This document shows positions 33,947-42,552 of a stretch of DNA of 64,000 bases, in pieces; the first letter of the stretch is position 1, and every line of letters begins with the position of its first letter. The notes under the pieces are model-generated. The model saw only the letters and a program-made list of their open reading frames with translations. It did no database searches and was not told where the DNA came from. This stretch comes from Aeromonas jandaei (GTDB lineage: Bacteria; Pseudomonadota; Gammaproteobacteria; Enterobacterales; Aeromonadaceae). Position numbers and translations under genes: made by a program. The stretch covers positions 2,386,001-2,450,000 of the forward strand of contig NZ_CP149571.1 in the NCBI RefSeq assembly GCF_037890695.1, written 5' to 3'.

Positions 33947-34156
33947 ATGTCTAACATGATCACCGGTACCGTTAAGTTTTTCAACGAAACCAAAGGTTTT
34001 GGCTTCATCCAGCAAGAAAACGGCCCGGACGTTTTCGTTCACTTCAGCGCCATTCAAGGTAACGGTTTCCGTACCCTGGCTGAAGGTCAGCGCGTACAGT
34101 TCTCTGTGACCCAAGGTCAGAAAGGCCCGCAGGCTGAGAACGTAACTGCTCTGTAA
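33947..34156 (+). CDS. CspA-family cold-shock protein
   Basis: The protein has 69 residues, a single cold-shock domain. RNP1 is KGFGFI and RNP2 is VFVHF, with the [16 protein letters not shown] start typical of CspA/CspD. It binds single-stranded RNA and DNA and melts RNA structure. Codon use is strongly biased (many CGT, GGT and AAC codons), which suggests high expression. A long 5' leader and a strong terminator complete a single-gene unit. Confidence 0.95.
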   Translation: MSNMITGTVKFFNETKGFGFIQQENGPDVFVHFSAIQGNGFRTLAEGQRVQFSVTQGQKGPQAENVTAL

Positions 34157-34173
34157 TTCTTACAGAATTTAAG

Positions 34174-34206
34174 AAAGCCGTGGTGCCTCTGGTACCACGG
34201 CTTTTT
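34174..34206 (+). terminator. Rho-independent terminator of the cold-shock gene
   Basis: The 11-base stem AAAGCCGTGGT/ACCACGGCTTT is followed by TTTTT, 17 bases after the stop. Confidence 0.88.
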
Positions 34207-34248
34207 GTTTATATGGCCTTTGTTCCTGACTCATACGGTGTGTGAATC

Positions 34249-34556
34249 ATGTTCCAGACCCTGTTGCTCCTGACTGCATTGACCCCGATTGTGGATGAAC
34301 CCGCACCGGTGCAGGCCGCCATGGAGGCTGAGCGGGTTTGCCAGCAGTTTGTCCATGTGCGGCTAGGTGAAGAGCGGCAACCGGATGAAATTGAGGCCCG
34401 CCTGATCCCCGACAGGGAGTCAGAGTGGCTGGTCGATGGCAAAGTAAAAGTGACCCGAAGCGTCCTTTGCTGTTTGCCTGTCATCTCCATCAGGGAGAGC
34501 GCTGGGAGCTGCTCAACTTTTCGCTGTGGGCTCCCCAGCCGGTCAAAGCGGTTTGA
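34249..34556 (+). pseudogene. Small secreted-type hypothetical gene with a probable single-base frameshift
   Basis: From the ATG at 34249 the frame reads a hydrophobic start (MFQTLLLLTALTP) and a soluble stretch to SEWLVDGKVKVTR at about 34458. Beyond that the same frame gives an unlikely Cys/Ser/Arg-rich sequence lying over the antisense neighbour. The next frame instead gives RPLLFACHLHQGERWELLNF and a stop at 34556, a natural continuation of about 32 residues. Restoring one base near 34458-34461 (a GAAG run) would join the two into a protein of about 102 residues. The family is unknown. A sequencing error in a short A run is the main alternative to a real mutation. Confidence 0.5.
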
Positions 34557-34791
34557 GTGCGACCAGCAGGTGCTGCAGATGCTCTACCATGGTCATGCCA
34601 AACGGGGTGAGGTAGCCGCCATCTTCGGCACTGATGAGCCCTTGCTGATGCAGGTGAACCGCTGCCTGGCACAGCTCTTCAGACATGTCGCTGCGTAATT
34701 TGATGCCCAGGCTCATGTTGGCCGGATCAAAGCATGCCAGTATCTTCAACTGGTTTATTACGTCATCAGAAATCTGATCGATACCAATCAT
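34543..34791 (-). CDS. TIGR02647-type small conserved protein
   Basis: The protein has 82 residues. The pattern LKILACFDPANMSLGIKL, then AAVHLHQQGLISAEDGGYLT and PFGMTMVEHLQHLL matches the small TIGR02647 proteins of gamma-proteobacteria, which look like a winged-helix-like fold and have no known function. Its 3' end overlaps the end of the frameshifted neighbour by 14 bases in convergent orientation. Confidence 0.75.
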   Translation of the reverse strand: MIGIDQISDDVINQLKILACFDPANMSLGIKLRSDMSEELCQAAVHLHQQGLISAEDGGYLTPFGMTMVEHLQHLLVALKPL

Positions 34792-35036
34792 GGATCTACT
34801 CCTTACGCTAAAGATGTATGCAAACTAGCACTCCCGGATCCACTTTAGTGGGCGCTGGTTCAAAGTATTGGTCTTTGTCTCTGCCATACCCTGCCGAGTG
34901 CTGTTTTTTTGGGCGTAATCAGATGGTTGCCACTTCTCCTCGCAAGCCCCTCACCATGCCAAACGTGATAGGATAGAGCCCTCCTGTTAACCGGACGGTT
35001 CGCTTGCGACTGTTCGCCCAGTTCAAGGTATTGCTC

Positions 35037-35591
35037 ATGGTCAAGATCACTCTGGTATCCCTGCTGCATTCACACTCTGCCGGTTTTCCGGTCTACCCCG
35101 TCTCTCTGTTGACCTCCTTGCTGGAGAGCCATGAGGGTGATCTGTGGTTGCCTGCCCGCAAGGGGAGCGATATTGCCCAACTGCGCAAGCATGCCAAAGG
35201 GGCTCAGGCCCGTGAACTGGCAAGTCTCGATGCCGGCTGGTGTGACTTTGCCACCGGTAAGGAGGGGGCGACTGCCGAGCTGGATGCCCTTGCCAACTAC
35301 GATGCCGAGATGATGGAGAATCTCCAGATGTATTGGCACAGTGCGGCCAAGATCAACAGCCCCATCAGTGACAACCTGTTCGAGCTGCGCCGCGAAGTGG
35401 TCGATGAAGCGCACGGCGCCAAACTGGCGACAGCCTGGCTGGCGCAGCAGCAACTTCGCTTCGAGCAGTTGATGAGCGCGGCGGCGAGTGGCCGGGAGCA
35501 ACTCTGCTTTGTCGAGGTCGAGTCAGCCTACTGGCTGCGGCAAAAACTGAGTGAAACACCGGATGTGGAGCTGATCACCCCGGTGTTTTAA
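35037..35591 (+). CDS. Hypothetical protein
   Basis: The protein has 184 residues from the ATG at 35037; a TTG at 35004 would add 11. It opens MVKITLVSLLHSHSAGFPVYP, which is moderately hydrophobic but not a clear signal peptide. It continues with a helical, acidic body (GWCDFATGKEGATAELDALANYDAEMM) and ends in VELITPVF. I do not recognise a family. Codon use is like that of the neighbours. It is a single gene flanked by intergenic DNA. Confidence 0.6.
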   Translation: MVKITLVSLLHSHSAGFPVYPVSLLTSLLESHEGDLWLPARKGSDIAQLRKHAKGAQARELASLDAGWCDFATGKEGATAELDALANYDAEMMENLQMYWHSAAKINSPISDNLFELRREVVDEAHGAKLATAWLAQQQLRFEQLMSAAASGREQLCFVEVESAYWLRQKLSETPDVELITPVF

Positions 35592-35750
35592 TCCGGCCAA
35601 TATGGCGAGCCTGGCTTTTTTATCCGGCTCCCTGCTCTATCCTTATGGGCGTTTCGCTTCCCCCGTCTGGCGTCAGGGGGGGGCAGGCTGGACAAGCTGA
35701 CCACAAGATGTGAACATGGCGCCCTTTATCGATTGAGAGAGACTTGGCCA

Positions 35751-36143
35751 ATGAGCTATGAACTGAGCGACACCGAGCGCAATGCCGCGCTGCAACTGAA
35801 CGCTGACTACCGTTACGATCACTTCATCAGCAAGCTGGTCGAGCATGAAGAGCTGTTTGTACTGACCGACGAGCACGGCGTCATGATGCTGACTACCGAC
35901 GATGAAGATTGCATCCCGGTATGGCCGCACCCGGAATACGCCAAGGCGTGGGCCGAAGGGGAGTGGGCCGAGTGCAAGCCGCAGTCCATCACCCTCAAGG
36001 TGTGGCTTGATCGCTGGATCGACGGCATGGAGCAGGACGAACTGTGCGTCGCCGTGTTCCCGACTCCGGATCAGGAAGGCATTGTGCTGGAGCCGGCCGA
36101 CATCGCTGACGCTATTGCCCAGAAGCAGGCCAAGCGCGGCTAA
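35751..36143 (+). CDS. DUF2750 domain-containing protein
   Basis: The protein has 130 residues from the ATG at 35751. It matches the DUF2750 pattern: a helix ending in RYDHFISKLVEHEELFVLTD, then DDEDCIPVWPHPEYAKAWAE, WLDRWIDGMEQDELCVAVFP and a final GIVLEPADIADAI. It is a small acidic cytoplasmic protein of unknown function. A bidirectional terminator separates it from the convergent YejA-like gene. Confidence 0.8.
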   Translation: MSYELSDTERNAALQLNADYRYDHFISKLVEHEELFVLTDEHGVMMLTTDDEDCIPVWPHPEYAKAWAEGEWAECKPQSITLKVWLDRWIDGMEQDELCVAVFPTPDQEGIVLEPADIADAIAQKQAKRG

Positions 36144-36196
36144 TCGCCCCCAGCTCGACGCGAGCAACTGAGGTTGCAAAAAACCGGTTGCAAAAG

Positions 36197-36225
36197 AAGA
36201 CCCCGCCAGTGTGTGGGGTCTTTTT
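36197..36225. terminator. Bidirectional terminator between the DUF2750 and YejA-like genes
   Basis: AAGACCCC/GGGGTCTT pairs across a ten-base loop, with A residues before it and TTTTT after it. It lies between convergent genes. Confidence 0.75.
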
Positions 36226-36240
36226 GTATCTGCCGCTGGC

Positions 36241-38091
36241 TCAGGGCTGCTTGAAGCGGGTATCGACCTGAGTTACGGTAGGGAAGCTCTGGCCGCTCTT
36301 GATGGCCTCCCGCGTTTCATTTTTTACCTGTTCGTCGATCCAGAACAGACCGCCATAGCTGTAACCGCTGTTGCCGCCATCGAGGGGCCAGTGGAGCAAC
36401 TCGCTCTTGGGCGTAGCGGGCACCTTGGGCAGTTTTATCCAGCGCCAGGCACCATCACGGGTGTAGGGCACCTGATAGGTGGGCACGAAGCTGGCGAGCT
36501 CATAGAGCCGCTGCTGGATCTGGCGCGACAGCTCGGCCTTTTTGCCAAAATCGAAAGCCTTGTCGTACTGCTCTACCAGGGCGGTCATCGCCTCGTCATC
36601 GATGTTCATGATGTTGTTGGTTTGCGGTTTGTGGGCGTTGATCTTGTGAAAGTGCTCCCAGTAGGCGGGGTAGCGACCAGCACTCCAGGCCATCCAGGCA
36701 CTCTGGTGCTTTTTCTCCAGTATCGACTTGAAGCCAGCCGAGGCGTCCATCAGGTTTAGCTCCAGATTGAGCCCCGCCTTCTTGGCCTCCTCTCGCAGCA
36801 GGGTCAGACGTTGGGCATGCTCTGCCGTGGTGTAGGTGATGGTCAGGGTAAGCGGCTCTCCCTTGCCATTTTGCAAAATGCCGTCAGGGCCGGCGGAGGT
36901 AAAGCCCGCCTTGGCAAAGTAGGTGCGCGCCAGTTTCGGATCGAAGGGCCGCGCCTTGAGCTCGGTGTTGGTAAAATCTCCCTGACCTGCGCCGTAGCTG
37001 TTGAGGCGCTGATAATCACCGCGCAGCAGGGTGGTGAGCATCTTGTCGATATTGAGGGCGTGCTGGATGCCGAGCCGCACATCGAGATCGCTCAGCAGCG
37101 GATCGGCGGTGTTGAGATAGAGGCCCGTGGGGGATTGCGGGGTCTGGTTGTAGAACCACAGCCGCTCTATATAGCCCTTCTCGAACTCCGGCGTTTTGCT
37201 CTTGTCATGCCACCAGTTGGGCATCACCAGTGGGAAGGTATCGAGCTCGCCGCGCAGGAAGTGCTGCCAGGCGATGTTCTGATCCCTGATCACCTTGATC
37301 TCGAGTCGTGCGGGATTGAAGCGGTGCTGGAAGTAGCGCTCGTCATCGCCCCACCAATCCTTGACCCGTTTGAAAGTGACCGACTTGCCCTTCTTCACCT
37401 CGTCGATCTGGTAGGGGCCGGTGACCGGCAGCACCTTCCAGTTGTACTCCTTGACCCAATTGCTGGTGAGCTTGATGGCGTGGCTCGGCTCCGGGCTGAT
37501 GGGCAGTGACTCCAGCAGATCCTGGCGACTCTTTGCAATGCCGCTGGAGATGGAGAGGGTGTGGTCGTCAAAGCGGGTCACATCGACAATCTGGGTACTG
37601 TAGTAGTTGTTGTACCAGGGATCGTTTATCTCCTTGCTGCGCATCATCTTGAGGGTAAACACCCAGTCATCGGCGGTAACCGGTTGGCCGTCCGACCAGC
37701 GAGCTTTCGGGTTGATGCGAAAATAGAGGGTCTTGTTGTCGGAGCCGAAAGCCCATTCACTCGCCAGCATCGGCATGGGGTTGCCGGTAATTGGGTGAGT
37801 GGCCAGCAGCGGCAGGTTGGTCTCCCTGACATAGGCAGCAAACGCACCATTGGAGTCAGGCCCGAACTTGCGCAGGGTGAGGGGGAAACTGGTGACGAAG
37901 TCGCGGAATGTTCCCCCCCGTTTGGCTGCAGGATCCGCGTAAACGGGATCCGTGTTGTTGCTCTCCCACTTCAAATCGGCTGGCAGGATGGCGCTCCAGC
38001 TGTAGTGACTCAAACAGAGGGTCAGGGTGATGGCACTGGTGCGAAGAAGGCGCGGGATGATCCGGGATCCGGCGGTGAATGTCGATGGCAT
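36241..38091 (-). CDS. Extracellular solute-binding protein, family 5 (YejA-like)
   Basis: The protein has 616 residues. A signal peptide (hydrophobic stretch ending HYSWSAI) is followed by a family 5 oligopeptide-binding fold: KRGGTFRDFVTSFPLTLRKF, LASEWAFGSDNKTLYFRINP, ARWSDGQPVTADDWVF, TGPYQIDEVKKG and YHxP-like VPTYQVPYTRDG. Length and pattern are closest to E. coli YejA, the periplasmic protein of the YejABEF peptide and microcin C importer. No permease or ATPase genes accompany it in the window, so it either works with a transporter encoded elsewhere or has a separate role. Confidence 0.87.
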   Translation of the reverse strand: MPSTFTAGSRIIPRLLRTSAITLTLCLSHYSWSAILPADLKWESNNTDPVYADPAAKRGGTFRDFVTSFPLTLRKFGPDSNGAFAAYVRETNLPLLATHPITGNPMPMLASEWAFGSDNKTLYFRINPKARWSDGQPVTADDWVFTLKMMRSKEINDPWYNNYYSTQIVDVTRFDDHTLSISSGIAKSRQDLLESLPISPEPSHAIKLTSNWVKEYNWKVLPVTGPYQIDEVKKGKSVTFKRVKDWWGDDERYFQHRFNPARLEIKVIRDQNIAWQHFLRGELDTFPLVMPNWWHDKSKTPEFEKGYIERLWFYNQTPQSPTGLYLNTADPLLSDLDVRLGIQHALNIDKMLTTLLRGDYQRLNSYGAGQGDFTNTELKARPFDPKLARTYFAKAGFTSAGPDGILQNGKGEPLTLTITYTTAEHAQRLTLLREEAKKAGLNLELNLMDASAGFKSILEKKHQSAWMAWSAGRYPAYWEHFHKINAHKPQTNNIMNIDDEAMTALVEQYDKAFDFGKKAELSRQIQQRLYELASFVPTYQVPYTRDGAWRWIKLPKVPATPKSELLHWPLDGGNSGYSYGGLFWIDEQVKNETREAIKSGQSFPTVTQVDTRFKQP

Positions 38092-38213
38092 ATCCTTGCT
38101 CTCCTGATAGCTGCGTCCTGCAGGTCACCTGATGGTGGCTTCAGCCCCGTTGGGGGCTGGCTCATGATGGAAATTTTCCTCGCCCCGGTCAATGGCGGCG
38201 GGCAAATAACGGA

Positions 38214-39105
38214 TCAGGCGGCCTGTGGTTTGAACCAGCGCAGCCGGCCGCCCAGCAGATGCACCACAAAGCCGAGTAGCACCAGAGCAGAGCCCAGCCA
38301 CTGCAACGCAGTGGGATGCTCGTCCAGCAGCAGGGCTGCCGCCACCATGCCGACACAGGGCACCAGCAGGGAGAGGGGCGCTACCTGCGCCACCGGATAG
38401 CGCATCAGCAGCCGCCCCCACAGACCGTAGCCGAGCCAGGTAGCGACAAAGGAGAGATAGAGCACGCACAGGAAACCCTGCCAGCTGATATTGAGCAGGC
38501 TGCTGGTCATCAGTTCCGGCCCCTCGAACAGCCAGGAGAGTGCGAAGAAGGGGAGGATGGGCACCACTCCGCCCCAGGCGATAAGGCTGGGCAGGGTGGT
38601 CTGATAGCGCAGCCCGATCTGGCGATTGATGACGTTGCCAAGGCCCCAGCAGGCGGCCGCGCAGAGGGTCAGCACGAAGCCGAGCAGGGTGAGATTGCCT
38701 TCGCCATGGGTGGCGATGAGATAGAGGCCGGCCCCCGCCAGCGGCAGGGCTACCCAGTGGTGGTGTTGCCAGCGCTCACCCAGCCAGATCATGGCGAACA
38801 GCAGGGTGAACACCACCTGGGATTGCAGTACCAGCGAGGCCATGCCAGCCGGCATGCCGAACTTCATGGCGCAGAACAGAAAGGAGAACTGGCCCAGACT
38901 GATGGCGCCGCCATAGGCCAGCAGCCAGCGCCAGGGCATGGCGGGTCTGGGGACCCAGCAAGATGGCGGGAAAGACCACACCGACAAAGCGCAGCGCCCC
39001 CAGCAGCAACGGGGGAATTCCCTCCAGCCCCCACTTGATGGCGACGAAGTTGAGCCCCCAGCAGAGAATGACCAGAGCGGCCAGAAACTTGTCCTTGATG
39101 TGCAT
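38214..39105 (-). pseudogene. EamA/DMT-family transporter gene disrupted by a one-base frameshift
   Basis: From the ATG at 39105 one frame encodes the N-terminus (MHIKDKFLAALVILCWGLNF to VGVVFPAILLG). The rest of the protein, from VPRPAMPWRWLLAYGGAISL to the stop at 38214, is in another frame. The junction lies at 38949-38956, where the coding strand reads CTGGGTCCCC; one fewer G would restore a continuous protein of about 296 residues with ten membrane segments. The family (metabolite or amino acid export, E. coli YedA/RhaT-like) is clear from the two EamA repeats. Either the gene is inactive or the run of G is a sequencing error. Confidence 0.8.
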
Positions 39106-39227
39106 GCGGCGTCCTTCGGTTCGTGGCCCGGGAGAGGCCAAAAGAGGACGAGCATACCCCAGCCTCGGTGGGCGCCGTCAAGCCGTCAGGTGGTGGAGCA
39201 CCCCGGCAACGGGGGGCAAGGTGCGAT

Positions 39228-39974
39228 TCAGGCGGCGACGCAGTGCACCGTGATGCCACGCGCGGCCAGGGTGGCCCGCATGGGGGCGGGCAGGGCGTCG
39301 TCGGTGACCAGCACGCCGATCTGGCCCGGTGTACCGAGCGGGCTCGGGTGGATGGCGCCGAACTTGCTGCTGTCGGTGATGACCACATTGGTCACCCCCT
39401 TGGCCAGCACGCTGTTGACCACGTCGGCCCGCATCATGTCGCGGCCGGTGAAGCCCATCTCGGGATGAAAGCCATCCACCCCGATGAAGGCCTTGGAGAA
39501 GTGCACCTGCTCGATGCACAGTCGGGTCAGCGGCCCCACCACGCTCTCGCTCTGATGCTGGAACAGGCCGCCGAGCAGCACTACCTGAGCCTGGGTATCG
39601 CGCAGCAGGTGGGCAATGTAACTGCTGATGGTGATGATGGTGACCCGCTTGTGCAGGGCCAGATGGCGGGCCAGCAGGGCGTTGGCGCTGCCCCCCTCGA
39701 TAAAGACCGTCTCGCCATCCTCCACCAGCTGGGCGGCCCGCTCGGCGAGGCGCTCCTTGAGCAGGTAGTTGATGTTCATCCTGGCATCGGGGTCGTCGCT
39801 CTCCAGCGCCATGGCCGAGCCGTGCACCCGCTTGAGCAGCCCCTGCTTTTCGAGAGCGGTCAGGTCGTTGCGCACCGTCACCTCCGAGACCCCGGTACGT
39901 TGGGATAGCTCGCTCACGCTCATCTTGCGGGCCTGATGGACCAGGGTGAGGATCAGTTGGTGGCGTGGGTTCAT
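39228..39974 (-). CDS. DeoR-family transcriptional regulator
   Basis: The protein has 248 residues from the ATG at 39974; a start 11 codons upstream is less likely. The N-terminal DeoR helix-turn-helix reads MSVSELSQRTGVSEVTVRND. The sugar-phosphate-sensing domain has FIEGGSANALLARHL, VVLLGGLFQHQSESVVG and FIGVDGFHPEMGFT. It follows the glycyl-radical enzyme on the same strand by about 90 bases. It may be the local regulator of that enzyme and of fsaA, responding to a phosphorylated sugar. That is inferred from position. Confidence 0.87.
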   Translation of the reverse strand: MNPRHQLILTLVHQARKMSVSELSQRTGVSEVTVRNDLTALEKQGLLKRVHGSAMALESDDPDARMNINYLLKERLAERAAQLVEDGETVFIEGGSANALLARHLALHKRVTIITISSYIAHLLRDTQAQVVLLGGLFQHQSESVVGPLTRLCIEQVHFSKAFIGVDGFHPEMGFTGRDMMRADVVNSVLAKGVTNVVITDSSKFGAIHPSPLGTPGQIGVLVTDDALPAPMRATLAARGITVHCVAA

Positions 39975-40067
39975 GGGACCTCGCTGGTTGACAGTGGATA
40001 GCGGCAAGCCACCGCTCGGGTGGCTTGCCGGTCATATAAGGGGCACAGCTGCCCCTGGTGGGGCCCG

Positions 40068-42500
40068 TCAGAGACTGTGCTCGGTTCGGGCGATGATATC
40101 ATCTTGCGCATCGGGGGATAAGGCGGTGAAGAAGGCCGAGTAACCCGCCACCCGCACCACCAGATCCCGGTACTGATCGGGATGGGCCTTGGCCGCCAGC
40201 AGGGTTTCCCGCGAGACGATGTTGTACTGCACGTGCCACCCCTTGTGTACCTCGAAGAAGGTGCGCAGCAGGCTCATCAGCTTGGCCTTGTCCCGCTCGT
40301 TTTCAAGGCTGGCCGGGCTCAGCTTCTGGTTGAGCAGCACGCCGCCGAGGATGGCCGCCGTGGGCAGCTTGCCAAGGGAGTTGAACACCGCCGTGGGGCC
40401 GAGACGATCCGAACCCGATGAGGGGCTGGCCCCTTCCGCCAGCGGCGTGCGGGCGTGGCGGCCATCCGGGGTGGCCATGGTGGCCGCACCGAAGGGCACG
40501 TTGGCCGAGATGGAGGAGGTGCCCGCATAGTAGGTGCCGCCGATGGGGCCGCGTCCGAAACGGGTGTTGTGCAGCCCCTTGAGTTCGTCGATGTAGCTCT
40601 GGTAGGCCTGTACCAGCAGCATGTCTACCTCGTCCAGATCGTTGCCATATTTGGGGGCGGCATTGGTGAGGCGCATACGCAGTTGCTCGCCTTTGACCCC
40701 GGCAAAATCCTGCTCGAGCGCTTCGGCCAGCTCACTCTGGTCTACGACCCCCTGCTCGAACACCAGTTTCTTCAGCGCCGCCAGACTGTTGCCCAGGTTG
40801 GCGATCCCCACCTGCAGGCCGGAGACCCAGTCATAGACGGCGCCCCCCTGCTTGATGGTTTTGCCACGTTCGATGCAGTCATCCACCAGGGCGCTGCAGA
40901 GGATGTCGTGGGCCTGAGCCTCTAGCACGCTGTCGACCACACAATCGATCTCGATGGATTTGCGGGTGAAGTAGCGCACCTGCTCGTCCCAGCGGGCCAT
41001 CACCTCGTCGAAGTGGCCGAACGTGCCGTCCCGCAGCGACTGGGACTGAGGCAAAAAGACCTTGCCGGTGGTGGCATCGCGGCCGCCATCGAGCGCCGCC
41101 AGCAGGATGCGGGCGAAGTTGATGAAGCTCATGCCGGTGCAGCGATAGCCCCACTTGCCGGGCACTGCGGTTTCGATGCAGCCGATGGCGGCGTAGTGGT
41201 GGGCATCCTCCTCACTTACGCCGAGCTTGATGAACTCGGGGATCACCACCTCGTCGTTGTTGAAGGCGGGCATGCCAAAGCCGCAGCGGATCACCTGAAT
41301 GCAGGCGTCGAGAAAATCTTCGCTCATGCCGGCGTGGTAGCGCACCGAGAGGTTGGGCTGGGTCGAGCGCAACTGGCCACAGGACTCCAGAATCGCGTAG
41401 GAGAGACCGTTGACTGCGTCATGGGCCTTGCCATCCAGCCAGTTCTGGCCGCCGATGGTGACGTTCTGATAGAGCGGGCTGCCGGCAGATGCTTTGGAGT
41501 GGGTGCCAGAGCGGATCTTGTTCACCTCCAGCAGCTTGAGCCAGCACCCTTGCAGCAGTTCGATGGCGCGTGTGCGCGGCAGGGATTCCGACAATTCCAC
41601 CTCGCGGCGATACCAGGGGTAGAGGTACTGATCCATTCGGCCAAACGACACCGAGTGGCCGTTGGACTCGATCTGCAGGATGAGCTGGATGAAGTAGCAG
41701 AGCTGCAGCGCCTGCCAGAAGGTCTCTGGAGGCTGGTGGGCGATGTGGGCGCAGTTGAGCGCTATGGTCTCAAGTTCACTGCGGCGCTCGGGGCGCGATT
41801 CCTGTGCTGCCATGTCGCGGGCCAGCGCGGCGTAGCGTTCGATGTGCAGGCTGACGGCATCGAAGGTGATAGCGACGGCTTGCAAAAACTGCTCGCGTTG
41901 CAGGTCGGCCCAGTCAGCCAGATCGAGCCGACCACGCCGCTCGGCTACCTTGGCCTTGAGGCCATCGAGACCGAGGGCAAGCAGCTGCTCGTAATTGACC
42001 GCGAGGTGAGCATCCCCCGAGGTCATGTTGCCCTCGGCCTTGATGATGCCGCTCTCCAGCAGCCCCTTCTGTTCATCGGTAAAGAGGCCGTAGCAGCGAT
42101 CCTGCACCGTCTGGCCGCGCCAGAAGGGGGTGAGGGTGTGGATGATCTGCTTGTCTCTCATGCTCACCGCAAAACCGGCGCCGGGGCGGTCGGCCAGCTC
42201 GTCGATCTCCTTCTCGATCCAGCCCACCGTGTATTCGGGAAAGAGCGGCGCCGCCCGCACCTGACTGGCCTGGTTGCCGACGATGAGCTCGTCGTGCTTG
42301 ATCCAGATGGTGCGCTCCTTGAGGTGGTGGGCCAGCGCCAGGGCGCGGCGCACCGGCAGCGGCCGGGCCAGATGGGCCTGATAGGCCTCGGTGTAGTGAC
42401 GGGCGCGCTCGGTGCAGACCGGCGGTTGGACGATGTGGATCAGGCTCTCCTTGTGGGCACGGATCCGCGGGGGCAGGGTAGTGAGGTCGAGCTGGGTCAT
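40068..42500 (-). CDS. pflF: Glycyl-radical enzyme, PflF/YbiW-like (pyruvate formate-lyase family)
   Basis: The protein has 810 residues. The C-terminal glycyl-radical loop is RVAGYSAFF with the radical Gly786. The active-site cysteine is Cys441 in AAIGCIETAVPGKWG, with Glu443 giving the CxE pair seen in dehydratase-type glycyl-radical enzymes. It is most like E. coli YbiW (PflF), whose substrate is not known, so a true pyruvate formate-lyase is unlikely (that enzyme has Cys-Cys). It is oxygen-sensitive and needs the activase encoded next to it. E. coli has the same pflF-pflE-fsaA neighbourhood. The ATG at 42500 has AGAGGAT upstream. Confidence 0.9.
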   Translation of the reverse strand: MTQLDLTTLPPRIRAHKESLIHIVQPPVCTERARHYTEAYQAHLARPLPVRRALALAHHLKERTIWIKHDELIVGNQASQVRAAPLFPEYTVGWIEKEIDELADRPGAGFAVSMRDKQIIHTLTPFWRGQTVQDRCYGLFTDEQKGLLESGIIKAEGNMTSGDAHLAVNYEQLLALGLDGLKAKVAERRGRLDLADWADLQREQFLQAVAITFDAVSLHIERYAALARDMAAQESRPERRSELETIALNCAHIAHQPPETFWQALQLCYFIQLILQIESNGHSVSFGRMDQYLYPWYRREVELSESLPRTRAIELLQGCWLKLLEVNKIRSGTHSKASAGSPLYQNVTIGGQNWLDGKAHDAVNGLSYAILESCGQLRSTQPNLSVRYHAGMSEDFLDACIQVIRCGFGMPAFNNDEVVIPEFIKLGVSEEDAHHYAAIGCIETAVPGKWGYRCTGMSFINFARILLAALDGGRDATTGKVFLPQSQSLRDGTFGHFDEVMARWDEQVRYFTRKSIEIDCVVDSVLEAQAHDILCSALVDDCIERGKTIKQGGAVYDWVSGLQVGIANLGNSLAALKKLVFEQGVVDQSELAEALEQDFAGVKGEQLRMRLTNAAPKYGNDLDEVDMLLVQAYQSYIDELKGLHNTRFGRGPIGGTYYAGTSSISANVPFGAATMATPDGRHARTPLAEGASPSSGSDRLGPTAVFNSLGKLPTAAILGGVLLNQKLSPASLENERDKAKLMSLLRTFFEVHKGWHVQYNIVSRETLLAAKAHPDQYRDLVVRVAGYSAFFTALSPDAQDDIIARTEHSL

Positions 42501-42552
42501 GGTCTTATCCTCTGGTCATTGGGCCGTGAGTGGCTGATGTCATGGGGTGTTG

